Source: Paenibacillus sp. FSL R5-0912 (lineage in GTDB: Bacteria > Bacillota > Bacilli > Paenibacillales > Paenibacillaceae). From it: DNA of 64,000 nt. The stretch lies in assembly GCF_000758605.1 (NCBI RefSeq), contig NZ_CP009282.1:6262001-6326000 (forward strand). Direction: 5' to 3'. The translations under genes and the position numbers were made by a program. Of the stretch, positions 34,832-42,887 are shown piece after piece. The notes under the pieces are model-generated. The model did no database searches. It was not told the DNA's origin and worked only from the letters and a program-made list of their open reading frames with translations. How positions within the stretch are numbered: position 1 is the first letter of the stretch; the number at the start of each line of letters is the position of its first letter.

Positions 34832-34922
34832 CAAACTGCCGTGGTTCGGCGAGCTGATGTCCGGCCCGCAAAGATTTGCTTATCCGGTCCAGGCGGATCT
34901 CTGGCTGCGGAAGCAAATGTCA
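34829..34922 (+). pseudogene. Duplicated 3' fragment of asnB
   Basis: About 90 bases directly after the CPBP gene match the end of asnB (33782-33876) with scattered changes: the same LPWFG-LMSGPQ-FAYP-Q-DLWLR protein pattern can be read. It has no start or ribosome binding site and drifts away at the position of the asnB C-terminus. Confidence 0.8.
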
Positions 34923-34984
34923 CCACCACCTGATCATGCTTATTCTGTATCCCGCCCGGGCCGAGTGCTTCACTGCTTATAAAC

Positions 34985-35027
34985 AAAGCCGCCCAGACCC
35001 GGATCTATTAGGGTCTGAGCGGCTTTT
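34985..35027. terminator. Bidirectional terminator
   Basis: Stem AAAGCCGCCCAGACCC/GGGTCTGAGCGGCTTT with one mismatch and a 10-base loop, T runs on both sides. It lies 17 bases after the minus-strand glycosyltransferase and probably serves it. Confidence 0.8.
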
Positions 35028-35043
35028 CGAGCATGACATAATA

Positions 35044-36042
35044 TTAGAGCAATTCCTGTTCATATATAGCCTGCAGCCTGCTGCCGATCACCTTTAGATC
35101 GTTATCCAGCACCACTTGATGGCCGTTCTCTGTCAGACTGGGTAATCTCCGTTCTGCGATTGCCGCAATTTTATTCCGGAATTCTTCGTTCGTCCTGCCC
35201 TTATAGACCGTTTCATCCGCTGTCAGCCACTCTGAATAGATGGGAATATCCCGGATCAGGATGGGAATTCGGCTGGCCAGAGCCTCAAGCAGCACAATCC
35301 CCTCTGTCTCCTCATGACTTAAGAACAGAAACAGATCGCTTCCGTTATAAGCATCCTTTAATTCCTGCCTGTCCACATATCCGGGAAAATGGAGGTTCGG
35401 CAGTTTGCGGAAAATCGCCTTCTTTACCTCCCGCGGTATAAGGTTCAGATTGGTATAGCCGAACCAGTAGAACTGGTATTCCGGCATCTGCTCCGCAAGT
35501 GCCACGAAATCCAGAACTCCTTTGCGCTTAATATAATGCCCTACGGAGATAACGGCTTTCTCGTCAGGCCTCAGCTTGTATTTACTGCGGAATCTGGAGC
35601 GCGACGCCTCATCCGGCTTGAAGAACTCCGTATCTATACCGTTGGACAGGCTGTAGATAGGACGCTTCAAGGCATAGCCCTCCAGCAGTTTTTTCGAATA
35701 ACCCGTAGGTGTAATGATGATGTCACCGCTGTTGTAACAGAGCTTAATCCACAGTTTAAACAACGGTGCTACCAGGTTAGAGCCGCGGAAAGAGTTGCGG
35801 AAATCCTCCATCGTGGAATGTGCATAATACACTACCTTTTTGCCTTTCCGCTTCGCCCGTCTGCTCATGAGCAAGGAGTCCGGGAAAATCGTGTTCAAGT
35901 GAACCACATCATAGCTTTCCTTGGCATTCATTGTGCTGGGGATATTCATCATTTCCAGAGTTTTTTGCTGATGGCGTATGGCTTGTCCGATACCGCTTGC
36001 TGCTACCAGCTTCAGCAGCCCCGAATAGATTAGAACCTTCAT
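35044..36042 (-). CDS. GT4 glycosyltransferase, likely second glycolipid transferase (CpoA/alDGS-like)
   Basis: 332 residues from the ATG at 36042, which has GGTGAGGG upstream. The N-terminus MKVLIYSGLLKLVAASGIG followed by QAIRHQQ is typical of the group that includes pneumococcal CpoA and Acholeplasma diglucosyl-diacylglycerol synthase. The GT-B C-terminal lobe has GHYIKRKGVLDF and the nucleotide-sugar motif SHEETEGIVLLEALA (EGxxxLEA). Encoded downstream of a second GT4 enzyme of the monoglycosyl type; together they probably add two sugars to diacylglycerol to make membrane glycolipid (lipoteichoic acid anchor). The pairing is inference from family and order. Confidence 0.8.
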   Translation of the reverse strand: MKVLIYSGLLKLVAASGIGQAIRHQQKTLEMMNIPSTMNAKESYDVVHLNTIFPDSLLMSRRAKRKGKKVVYYAHSTMEDFRNSFRGSNLVAPLFKLWIKLCYNSGDIIITPTGYSKKLLEGYALKRPIYSLSNGIDTEFFKPDEASRSRFRSKYKLRPDEKAVISVGHYIKRKGVLDFVALAEQMPEYQFYWFGYTNLNLIPREVKKAIFRKLPNLHFPGYVDRQELKDAYNGSDLFLFLSHEETEGIVLLEALASRIPILIRDIPIYSEWLTADETVYKGRTNEEFRNKIAAIAERRLPSLTENGHQVVLDNDLKVIGSRLQAIYEQELL

Positions 36043-36053
36043 GATCGTATCCC

Positions 36054-36335
36054 TCACCGGTGCAGCAGTGCCATGATATTGTGGGATAGCAGACTTAGCC
36101 CAAAGCTGTAGAGTGCAATGGCTATAGGTTTCCCGAATATGATAACTGCCGTGGATTTTTGTAAAGTCATCTTGGTTGTTCCTGCCATGTAGCATAAGAA
36201 ATCATCCGGTGCGACGGGCAGAAAAATAGCGATCGTGACATTTTATCAAAGTTCTTATTGTTCTCCGTCCAACTCATATATTTACGGTACAGTTGGCGCC
36301 GAAACGGGCGAAGAAGCCCTGCAGCGCAGTTTCTG
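36054..36335 (-). pseudogene. Frameshifted remnant of a TVP38/TMEM64-type membrane protein
   Basis: Three adjoining pieces in different frames of the minus strand read as one family C-terminus: GFFARFG (about 36299-36320), RQLYRKYMSWTENNKNFDKM (about 36238-36298) and VTIAIFLPVAPDDFLCYMAG onwards to LLHR and a stop (36054-36242). The FLPVAPDD-CYMAG motif is typical of TVP38/TMEM64 (SNARE-associated) proteins. At least two frameshifts and loss of the N-terminal half make it non-functional. It fills the gap between the two glycosyltransferase genes, and the ribosome binding site of the second one overlaps its stop. Confidence 0.65.
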
Positions 36336-36372
36336 AGTAAAAAATTCTGGCCTGCACCTCGGGAGACTGGAT

Positions 36373-37566
36373 TTAGCGGACTGGGGTCATGACAAAACAG
36401 GGTTCAAGCTCCTGTGGTGCTTCGGTTACAAGCTTCGTGTAGGTTTCCTCTATCTTGGCCGCAAAGGCTGCGGAGGAATAGTTGTTTACAGCATGAGTTC
36501 TGGCATTTGCAGATAATTCCCTGTACCTTTCCTCACTCTCAAAAATAGCCTCCAGCTTCTCGCAAAACTGCTCGAAGGACGTATATTGCCAGCCGTTCAC
36601 ACCATCGAGTATGACTTTGTCCAGACAAGCGTCCTTCCTGCACAGCGCCGGCACACCGCTGGCCAGGGCTTCGACATAAGTAAGCCCCTGGGTCTCGCTC
36701 TGGGAGGCACTTACAAAGATATCGCCCATGCGGTAGTAGGCAGCCACTTCCCCCGGTGGAACCATTCCGGTAAAAATAACCTTGTGTTCCACGTTTCTTG
36801 CCTGGGCAAGGCTCTTCAGGTTAGCGCGGTCAGGTCCATCGCCCACGACCAGAAGCGTAATCCTGCTGTCATTCATTCTGGCCACAAAATCTATGATCTC
36901 TTCTAAATTCTTCTCTTGAGCCAATCTTCCTACAAACAGAAGTACCTTATCTGTAACGGGAATGCCAAGTCTTCGTCTGGCCGCTTCTGTCTCTGCCTGC
37001 TGCACAGGCAAGTCAAAACACCCTAAATCTATGCCTGTAGGTACGACCCGGATATCTTGGGTTACCCCATACTCTTTGAGTAGGGTGAATACCTTCCCGG
37101 TCGGTGCAATCACCCCCTGTGTCCGCTTCAGGATATTCCTCGTGAATGCTGCGACCAGCGCCCTGCTCCACTTCTCATTCAGCAGGAAATAGTGAGTGTA
37201 GTCTGCATACACCGTATGATACGTGTGGACAATGGGAATATTCAGCTTTTTGGCGATTCTGCGTGCCATGAAGAACGTGCTGAATTCACATTGGGAGTGA
37301 ATGATCTCCGGCTTCCACTCCATCAATTCCTCCATATACTTACTTGCCAGGGCTGTTCTGACCCGAGCGCCCGGATAGATCATTCCTGCCCCGAGCGAGC
37401 CGATATAGGTGATGCCATTCTTGCAGTAGGATAATCCATTCTCAGAAAGTGTTAATACCCGTACCTCATGACCCAATTTCATAAGCTCTCTGCGCAGGTT
37501 TACTACTGAGGTTACAACTCCATTTACAACAGGCTCATACCAATCAGTCGTTATAAGAATTCTCAC
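36373..37566 (-). CDS. GT4 glycosyltransferase, likely diacylglycerol glucosyltransferase
   Basis: 397 residues, GT-B fold. The N-terminus MRILITTDWYEPVVNGVVTS contains the acceptor-lobe motif of monoglucosyl-diacylglycerol synthases (alMGS type; VNGVVTSV). The donor lobe has VGRLAQEKNLEEIIDF, and QSETQGLTYVEALASG carries the E-x7-E motif. Start is GTG with GAGGAGAG 6 bases upstream. It likely transfers the first hexose from a nucleotide sugar to diacylglycerol at the membrane, with the product extended by the enzyme encoded downstream. The donor sugar cannot be decided from the sequence. Confidence 0.85.
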   Translation of the reverse strand: MRILITTDWYEPVVNGVVTSVVNLRRELMKLGHEVRVLTLSENGLSYCKNGITYIGSLGAGMIYPGARVRTALASKYMEELMEWKPEIIHSQCEFSTFFMARRIAKKLNIPIVHTYHTVYADYTHYFLLNEKWSRALVAAFTRNILKRTQGVIAPTGKVFTLLKEYGVTQDIRVVPTGIDLGCFDLPVQQAETEAARRRLGIPVTDKVLLFVGRLAQEKNLEEIIDFVARMNDSRITLLVVGDGPDRANLKSLAQARNVEHKVIFTGMVPPGEVAAYYRMGDIFVSASQSETQGLTYVEALASGVPALCRKDACLDKVILDGVNGWQYTSFEQFCEKLEAIFESEERYRELSANARTHAVNNYSSAAFAAKIEETYTKLVTEAPQELEPCFVMTPVR

Positions 37567-37669
37567 AGGTAGCTCTCCTCTGCCTTCACTGCATGTGAAA
37601 CCTAATTACAGGGACAACTTTTCCTTTTTTTGGCTATTTATATTATATAATAGTTTTATTAATTTTCTC

Positions 37670-39145
37670 TTAACAGTTTATAAACGGGGTATTAACATCT
37701 CTGTTTCCCGCTGCACTATATTCTGAAATGTTAAGCGAGACGTTGATATTGAATCTGACAAGGAGCTGGTCGTCTGTAAATCCTATTATGTATGTGACCA
37801 TGTACGGGGTTTCGATGTAGTACAGCGTAAGCTTAAGGGTCTCCTCTGCCAGCCAGCTAGCGTAAGTGATTACCTGTTGCCGGTGCAAAGCGAGGTCTTT
37901 ATAGAACACATCCTCAGTGCATACCGGCTTGGTGAGATCGAAGGGCAGCACATTGTCCCGTTCATCCCCGTATACCATTTGAAGCGTGATCTTCAGCTTG
38001 TTCTTTACAGTAAAAGTAATCCTCTTCAGCCCATGGGGGTTATCGCTGATCAGATATGTGCCGCCGAAACCGGTAACCGGCCATTTCCCGGGAAACGCCG
38101 GCTGCAGCACAGGTAAGGCTGAAGTGCTCCAATCGGACAGCAGCTTCTGCAGGCTGGCTTGATGCCCGGAATCCGGCAGCAGGGCCGGGCCAAGCGCATC
38201 GAAAATATACTCAAAGACCAGATCCAACAATACCTGCAGGCGGCTCATATTCCCGAAGCTGGCGGTTGCTGCAATGACAATATTCTGCTCCGGAGCAACC
38301 AGGCATAACTGGCCAAAAGAGCCGTCCCCCCGGTAGCAGCCTCTCCGGCACAGATGGAACTGGTAACCATAGCCCTGCGCAGAGTCGATCCTTTCCACTC
38401 CTGCACGGTTATCGCTCTGCTCACTGGCCGCCCGTTCTATGTACTGCGCTGATACGATTCTACGCCCGTTATATATTCCTTTGTCCAATAGCATCTGGCC
38501 GAATTTGGCTATACTCTCTGTGGACAGACTGAGTCCCATCCCGCCTGCCGTAATGCCCAGTGGACAAGTCTCCCACGAAGGCCGCGGGATATCCAAGGGT
38601 TCAAACAGGCGCGGCATCAGATAATCGGTCATCTTCTGCCCGGTGACCCGTTCGATAATGGCCGCCAGCATATAGCTGGAGGGGGTACTGTAGCGGTAAT
38701 AGCTGCCGGGCTCATGCTCTACCTGCTGTGCGAGAAAAGCGGTGATCCAGTCCTGCTCCTTCACCACAGCCGGATAAATATCGCAATGGTGGCCCGCATT
38801 CATCGAGAGCAGATGGTGCACAGTCATGTGCACCAGATTAGGCGTCACAACCTCCGGCAGCTTGTCCGGGAAAAAGGAAATCACCGAATCCTCCAGCTTC
38901 AGCAGCCCTTCGTCCCAGGCAATGCCAGCCGCTATGGAGGTAAAGCTCTTGCTTAGCGAATACAGCAGCTGCGGGGTTCCCAGGCGGTAAGGCATCCGGG
39001 TAAATTCAGCGGTGACCTTGCCGCCCTGCAGCAGCATGAAGCTGTTAACCTCAAGCCCCTGTTCCCTGACCTCCATGAAAAAACGACTTAATGCCTGCGA
39101 AGATAATCCGTGATTCTCCGGTAGATCTCTGGCGATGTCCGTCAT
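37670..39145 (-). CDS. Serine hydrolase of the beta-lactamase/class C family
   Basis: 491 residues. The active-site S-x-x-K motif SLSK is at residues 63-66, a YST sequence in the expected place of the Y-x-N/S box comes about 100 residues later, and GDGSFGQ probably corresponds to the third motif. A ~150-residue C-terminal extension of beta structure follows the catalytic domain. No signal peptide, so cytoplasmic; such proteins are usually esterases or D-aminopeptidases rather than true beta-lactamases. Start at the ATG 6 bases after AGGAGG; an upstream in-frame start at 39163 is less likely. Confidence 0.85.
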   Translation of the reverse strand: MTDIARDLPENHGLSSQALSRFFMEVREQGLEVNSFMLLQGGKVTAEFTRMPYRLGTPQLLYSLSKSFTSIAAGIAWDEGLLKLEDSVISFFPDKLPEVVTPNLVHMTVHHLLSMNAGHHCDIYPAVVKEQDWITAFLAQQVEHEPGSYYRYSTPSSYMLAAIIERVTGQKMTDYLMPRLFEPLDIPRPSWETCPLGITAGGMGLSLSTESIAKFGQMLLDKGIYNGRRIVSAQYIERAASEQSDNRAGVERIDSAQGYGYQFHLCRRGCYRGDGSFGQLCLVAPEQNIVIAATASFGNMSRLQVLLDLVFEYIFDALGPALLPDSGHQASLQKLLSDWSTSALPVLQPAFPGKWPVTGFGGTYLISDNPHGLKRITFTVKNKLKITLQMVYGDERDNVLPFDLTKPVCTEDVFYKDLALHRQQVITYASWLAEETLKLTLYYIETPYMVTYIIGFTDDQLLVRFNINVSLNISEYSAAGNRDVNTPFINC

Positions 39146-39244
39146 ACTTATCCTCCTGTTCAATTCTTTCTGCTTTTATCATAGAAGCTGGAACAGCGGC
39201 TGTCGATGCGCTTTAAGCGCCTAGTAACTTGGCGGATTATCGCC

Positions 39245-39289
39245 AAACGCAAAGAGCAGATCACCCGAAAGGATCTGCTCTTTGCGTTT
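39245..39289. terminator. Strong hairpin, possible terminator
   Basis: An 18-bp perfect stem (AACGCAAAGAGCAGATC and its complement) with a 9-base loop. T runs are poor on both sides. It may end transcription from the aldo/keto reductase side before the serine hydrolase gene. Confidence 0.5.
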
Positions 39290-39351
39290 ATGGCTTTACG
39301 CCTCCACCTATATAGATTGCACTGAGAATAAGACAATACAAGATGAAAGTA

Positions 39352-39528
39352 CGGAGGGGAATTTTGGAACTGTAGGAGCGTCAGCGACCGCCTGAAAGCT
39401 TTCCGAAGGAAAGCTCGCAACGGAAGCATAAGCTGTCCCCGGATTTCCACCGCTTATAGCGGTAACAATCAAGAAATCCGGGAACAACAGCGGCCGGAAG
39501 TCCAAATATTCTCCGCAGTTACGACTAC
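39352..39528 (-). repeat. Dispersed repeat family 2, copy 2
   Basis: On the minus strand it contains the same blocks as copy 1 at 18304-18444, including GAATATTTGGACTTCC, CCGCTGTTGTTCCC, TTTCTTGATTGTTACCGC and CTCCTACAGTTCCAAAATTC. It carries an extra hairpin GAGCTTTCC/GGAAAGCTT near 39400. ORFs across it have no ribosome binding sites. Confidence 0.7.
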
Positions 39529-39569
39529 CATCTAAATTGGAAACTGCTCTTGTTCAATCTATATCATCC

Positions 39570-40406
39570 TCAGAAATTGAAATTATCCGGGTCCGGGCCA
39601 AAACGGTGATTCTGATTCAGGTCCTCAATAGCCTTGACATCGTCATCGCTGAGGGTGAAATCGAAGAAGCCGGCATTCTCGATGATCCGCTCAGCATGCA
39701 CCGATTTCGGAATCGTGATGACACCCTGCTGCAGATCCCAGCGCAGGACAATCTGCGCCACGGTTTTGCCGTACCGCTCCGCCAGCTCCTTCAGCAGCGG
39801 CACATCCAGGTTCCCCTGCATCAGCGGGCTCCAGGCTTCCAGCTGAATGTCATGCTCCCGTGAATATTTAAGCAATTCACGCTGGGTCAGCAGCGGGTGG
39901 AACTCGATCTGGTCTACGACAGGCACAACTCCGGTATCATCGATGATATCCTGCAGATGATGGGTCTGGAAGTTACTGACGCCGATCGATTTGACCAGGC
40001 CTTCCTTTTGCAGATGAATCAGCGCTTTCCAGGTCTCTTTATATTTGCCGGCCACCGGCCAGTGAATCAGATACAAATCGATCTGCTCCAGACCCAGCTT
40101 CTTCCGGCTGACTTCAAAAGCCTTCAGCGTAGATTCATAGCCCTGATCAGGATTGCGCACTTTAGTGGTAATAAACAGCTCTTCACGGGGTACCCCGCAT
40201 TCACGGATAGCTTGTCCAACGCCTTCTTCATTGTTGTACCCGGCTGCCGTATCAATGCTGCGGTAACCGGTCTCCACGGCAGCTTTCACTGCCTGGATAA
40301 CTTCATCGCCATCCTGGGTCTGCCATACGCCAAGACCCAGCCAGGGCATGGTCACTCCGTCGTTCAAGGTAGGCCCGCCTGTAAATGGTGCGTTCAATTG
40401 ACTCAT
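39570..40406 (-). CDS. Aldo/keto reductase
   Basis: NADPH-dependent oxidoreductase of the AKR5-like group, 278 residues, TIM barrel. The catalytic tetrad is visible: Asp52 and Tyr57 in SIDTAAGYNNE, Lys82 in TTKVRN and His115 in LIHWPV; a C-terminal IPKSVHAERI segment binds the cofactor phosphate. Start at the ATG with GGAGGG upstream; the frame extends further 5' without a better site. Broad substrate range in this family (methylglyoxal, 2,5-diketogluconate), so the physiological substrate is open. Monocistronic. Confidence 0.92.
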   Translation of the reverse strand: MSQLNAPFTGGPTLNDGVTMPWLGLGVWQTQDGDEVIQAVKAAVETGYRSIDTAAGYNNEEGVGQAIRECGVPREELFITTKVRNPDQGYESTLKAFEVSRKKLGLEQIDLYLIHWPVAGKYKETWKALIHLQKEGLVKSIGVSNFQTHHLQDIIDDTGVVPVVDQIEFHPLLTQRELLKYSREHDIQLEAWSPLMQGNLDVPLLKELAERYGKTVAQIVLRWDLQQGVITIPKSVHAERIIENAGFFDFTLSDDDVKAIEDLNQNHRFGPDPDNFNF

Positions 40407-40561
40407 ATGTTTACCCTCCAAGCCTAATTTGAGTTCATCAAGCATCCTTAACCTTAAAAGCGCCTTCATAATCATCCAAAATCAGAATCAGTATAGAAGA
40501 TCGGTGAGAAGCCGCCAAAAGTGACAGAAGAATGTCTGATCATCGTTGGCTGCTTCGGATA

Positions 40562-40601
40562 CAAAAATGGAGTACAGCCTATCCTACGGCTGTACTCCAT
40601 T
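40562..40601 (-). terminator. Terminator of the cupin gene
   Basis: A 13-bp stem ATGGAGTACAGCC/GGCTGTACTCCAT with a TTTTTG tail on the minus strand, starting 13 bases after the stop. Confidence 0.85.
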
Positions 40602-40613
40602 TCATTCCTGCCC

Positions 40614-41072
40614 TTATTTCTTGTCAATCAGCTTGAAATCATCAAAGTGGAACTCCGGTGACACGATGCAGGAGACCAGCACCGGCTCTTCACCGAGCGG
40701 ACGGGCTGCCTGCCATACTCCTGCAGGGATGACTACCTGCGGCTGCTGGCCTGCGGCGATGTCCAGCCCCAGAATCACTTCCGTCACGTTCTCCGGCTGT
40801 TCACCGCTGCCCCCCAGGCTAAGCACAATCGGACTGCCGGAATGATACAGCCAGATTTCGGAGGACAGCACAGTGTGCCAATCCGAAGTCTCGTCAGCAT
40901 GAAGCAGGAAATAAATCGAGGAAGCTGAAGCACGCGGCCCCGAATAGCTTCCGCCCAGAGTCTCCTTAGGAATCTCGAAGGATGAATTCCAAAGTCTCTT
41001 GTACCATCCGCCTTCAACATGCGGCTGCAGCCCCAGCGTTTCTACGAGCGGTGAAATCTCTTTTTGCGTCAC
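40614..41072 (-). CDS. DUF985 cupin protein
   Basis: 152-residue cupin of the DUF985 (YML079w-like) family. HVEGGWYKRLW near residue 18 is a family signature, the SSIYFLLHADETSDWHTV and WLYHSGSPI strands build the barrel, and the second cupin motif reads IPAGVWQAARPL. Some relatives act as sugar epimerases or isomerases, others have no known reaction. Own terminator downstream and a repeat-rich spacer upstream. Confidence 0.85.
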   Translation of the reverse strand: MTQKEISPLVETLGLQPHVEGGWYKRLWNSSFEIPKETLGGSYSGPRASASSIYFLLHADETSDWHTVLSSEIWLYHSGSPIVLSLGGSGEQPENVTEVILGLDIAAGQQPQVVIPAGVWQAARPLGEEPVLVSCIVSPEFHFDDFKLIDKK

Positions 41073-41079
41073 AGTATCT

Positions 41080-41170
41080 TCTCCTTAAAGTTTTGCGTAG
41101 CAAAACTGTCTTCGTAAGCATAGGCTTAGTTTTGCGTAGCATGCTTCGTAAGCATAGGCTTAGTTTTGCT
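41080..41170. repeat. Short direct repeat in the cupin-SPFH spacer
   Basis: Two copies of CTTCGTAAGCATAGGCTTAG, each followed by TTTTGC, 37 bases apart, next to an AGTTTTGCGTAGCAAAACT inverted repeat. A related arrangement (GGCTTATGCTTGTGTAG then AAGTTTTGCG) is seen near 45020-45045. Confidence 0.7.
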
Positions 41171-41215
41171 TTTAACTTTAACGGAATGTGCTGCAATTGT
41201 AAAATAGCCCTGCGC

Positions 41216-42151
41216 TTATTTGCCGTCCTTGCTTGCCTTGAATACTTCTGCAATAGCTCCGAGACTGCCAAGCGTTTCAACTGCACTGGTCGGCAGGAAC
41301 ACTTTGTTTGCAGGTCCCTTGGAGATTTCAGTCAATGCTTCGAAGGACTGATAAGCCAGGACTCTTTCATCCAGTCCTGCACTGGCGATCAGGGCAATCC
41401 GCATCTTCTCGGCTTGCGCGACTGCCTCGATCGCCTTGGCCTGGCCGAGGGCTTCCAGCTCCTGCGCCTGACCGAGACCTTCCGCCTGACGGATACGCGC
41501 TTCCTTATCCCCCTCAGCCTTCAGGATCTTACTCTGCTTATCCCCTTCAGCGCGGAGGATCATATCCTGTTTGGCGGCTTCCGCCTCCAGTACAATCGCA
41601 CGCTTGCTGCGCTCAGCCTTCATTTGTTTGTCCATCGCTTCCTGGATATCCAGCGGCGGCTTGATGTCGATAACTTCTACACGCTCAATCCGGACGCCCC
41701 ATTTCTCAGTAGCTTCATCCAGCGCGAGACGGATATCCGAGGAGATTTTTTCACGGCCGGACAAGGTTTCATCCAGCTCCAGCTTACCGATAATCTGCCG
41801 CATGGTTGCTGTAGAGATATTACGTACACCATAGACATAATCGGAAATTCCGTAAGTTGCTTCTTCCGGTCCTACCACTTGATAGAAAATAATCGTGTCG
41901 ATCTGTACCTGCACGTTATCCTTCGTGATTACCGTCTGCGGCGGTACATTCGCCTGTTGAATCCGCAGGTCATGATAGACCCGCACCTGATCAATTACCG
42001 GAATCAGAATATTCAGACCCGGTGTAAGCAGGCGGTTAAATTTACCGAGACGCTCCACGACCCCCACTCGTTGCTGCGGAACAATCTTGATAGTCAGTGC
42101 GATAAATACTACGACAACAACAACAATAATTCCGATAATAGCTAACTCCAT
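41216..42151 (-). CDS. SPFH/stomatin family membrane protein (QmcA-like)
   Basis: 311 residues. One N-terminal transmembrane helix (Ile/Val-rich, residues 2-25), then the SPFH/band 7 domain (VPQQRVGVVERLGKF onwards) and a long Ala/Glu/Gln-rich coiled coil (about residues 190-265). Such proteins scaffold membrane microdomains. Start at 42151, where ATG overlaps the stop of the NfeD-like gene (TGATG) and GGGGGG lies upstream. Stomatin-NfeD pairs are a known operon type in which NfeD binds or regulates the stomatin homologue. Confidence 0.92.
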   Translation of the reverse strand: MELAIIGIIVVVVVVFIALTIKIVPQQRVGVVERLGKFNRLLTPGLNILIPVIDQVRVYHDLRIQQANVPPQTVITKDNVQVQIDTIIFYQVVGPEEATYGISDYVYGVRNISTATMRQIIGKLELDETLSGREKISSDIRLALDEATEKWGVRIERVEVIDIKPPLDIQEAMDKQMKAERSKRAIVLEAEAAKQDMILRAEGDKQSKILKAEGDKEARIRQAEGLGQAQELEALGQAKAIEAVAQAEKMRIALIASAGLDERVLAYQSFEALTEISKGPANKVFLPTSAVETLGSLGAIAEVFKASKDGK

Positions 42152-42585
42152 CAGTACATATCCCCCCATCGTTCTACTTCGATAATTGTGGTGCCTCTTC
42201 TAACGACTATCACCTGTTGATCCTTGCCCAGCGCTACTGTAGATGTTGCACTCCATGTATCGCCGCCAACCTTGACCTGCCCGTAACGGCCCGGCTCAAT
42301 CGGTTCGACAACCAGACCCTTTCTGCCGACAATATCGGTACCGGTATCCTTGAAGCCCCTGGAATTGCGTAATCTTTCTGCCAAGGGTTTGGTGAAAATT
42401 GTCAATATCAAGGCCACCAGTGAACCGGCCACCACTTGCAAGAGCAATGCATCCGGGAGCAGAAGCGCGACCCCGCCGGCAACCAAAGCTCCAAGACTAA
42501 GCCATAATAAGTAGAATGTGAACGTAAACATTTCTACAACAAACAAGACGCCAGCGGCAATCAACCATAATACCCAAACAACCAT
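42151..42585 (-). CDS. NfeD-like membrane protein
   Basis: About 144 residues, short-form NfeD: two to three membrane helices in the first 70 residues, then a C-terminal OB-fold domain (about residues 85-140; GRKGLVVEPIEPGRYGQVKVGGDTW pattern, split here as GRKGLVVEPI and GRYGQVKVGG). No ClpP-like protease domain, unlike long-form NfeD. Translationally coupled to the SPFH gene. ATG at 42585 or GTG at 42600 could be the start; GGAAGGTGG lies upstream of both. Confidence 0.88.
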   Translation of the reverse strand: MVVWVLWLIAAGVLFVVEMFTFTFYLLWLSLGALVAGGVALLLPDALLLQVVAGSLVALILTIFTKPLAERLRNSRGFKDTGTDIVGRKGLVVEPIEPGRYGQVKVGGDTWSATSTVALGKDQQVIVVRRGTTIIEVERWGDMY

Positions 42586-42821
42586 CGGTGAATCCACCAC
42601 CTTCCGCTATATACTACTATAACGAAATAAACGGCATCACGTTTCATAAATAAAATGAAACAGGGACAGCAGCCTGCCTCTTCATTATATTTCAGCTTAT
42701 GGAAGCTTATGAACGCTGGCAGTACATCTATGTATTACAACGCATAATTTCCGCCTAAGTATATGTAAACATTTAATTATTCAAACGAAGCAGCGTTGCC
42801 GGATCTTGCATGAAGGGGCAG

Positions 42822-42850
42822 TGCCAGCCTTAAGCCGGCACCGCCCCTTC
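42822..42850 (-). terminator. Hairpin after the chitinase gene
   Basis: Inverted repeat GAAGGGGC-GTGCC-GGC with a TTAAG loop, one or two mismatches, 38 bases after the stop; the T tail is weak. Confidence 0.55.
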
Positions 42851-42887
42851 ACGTGAGTTTGCTATTGCTGCCAATACCTGTTCAGGT

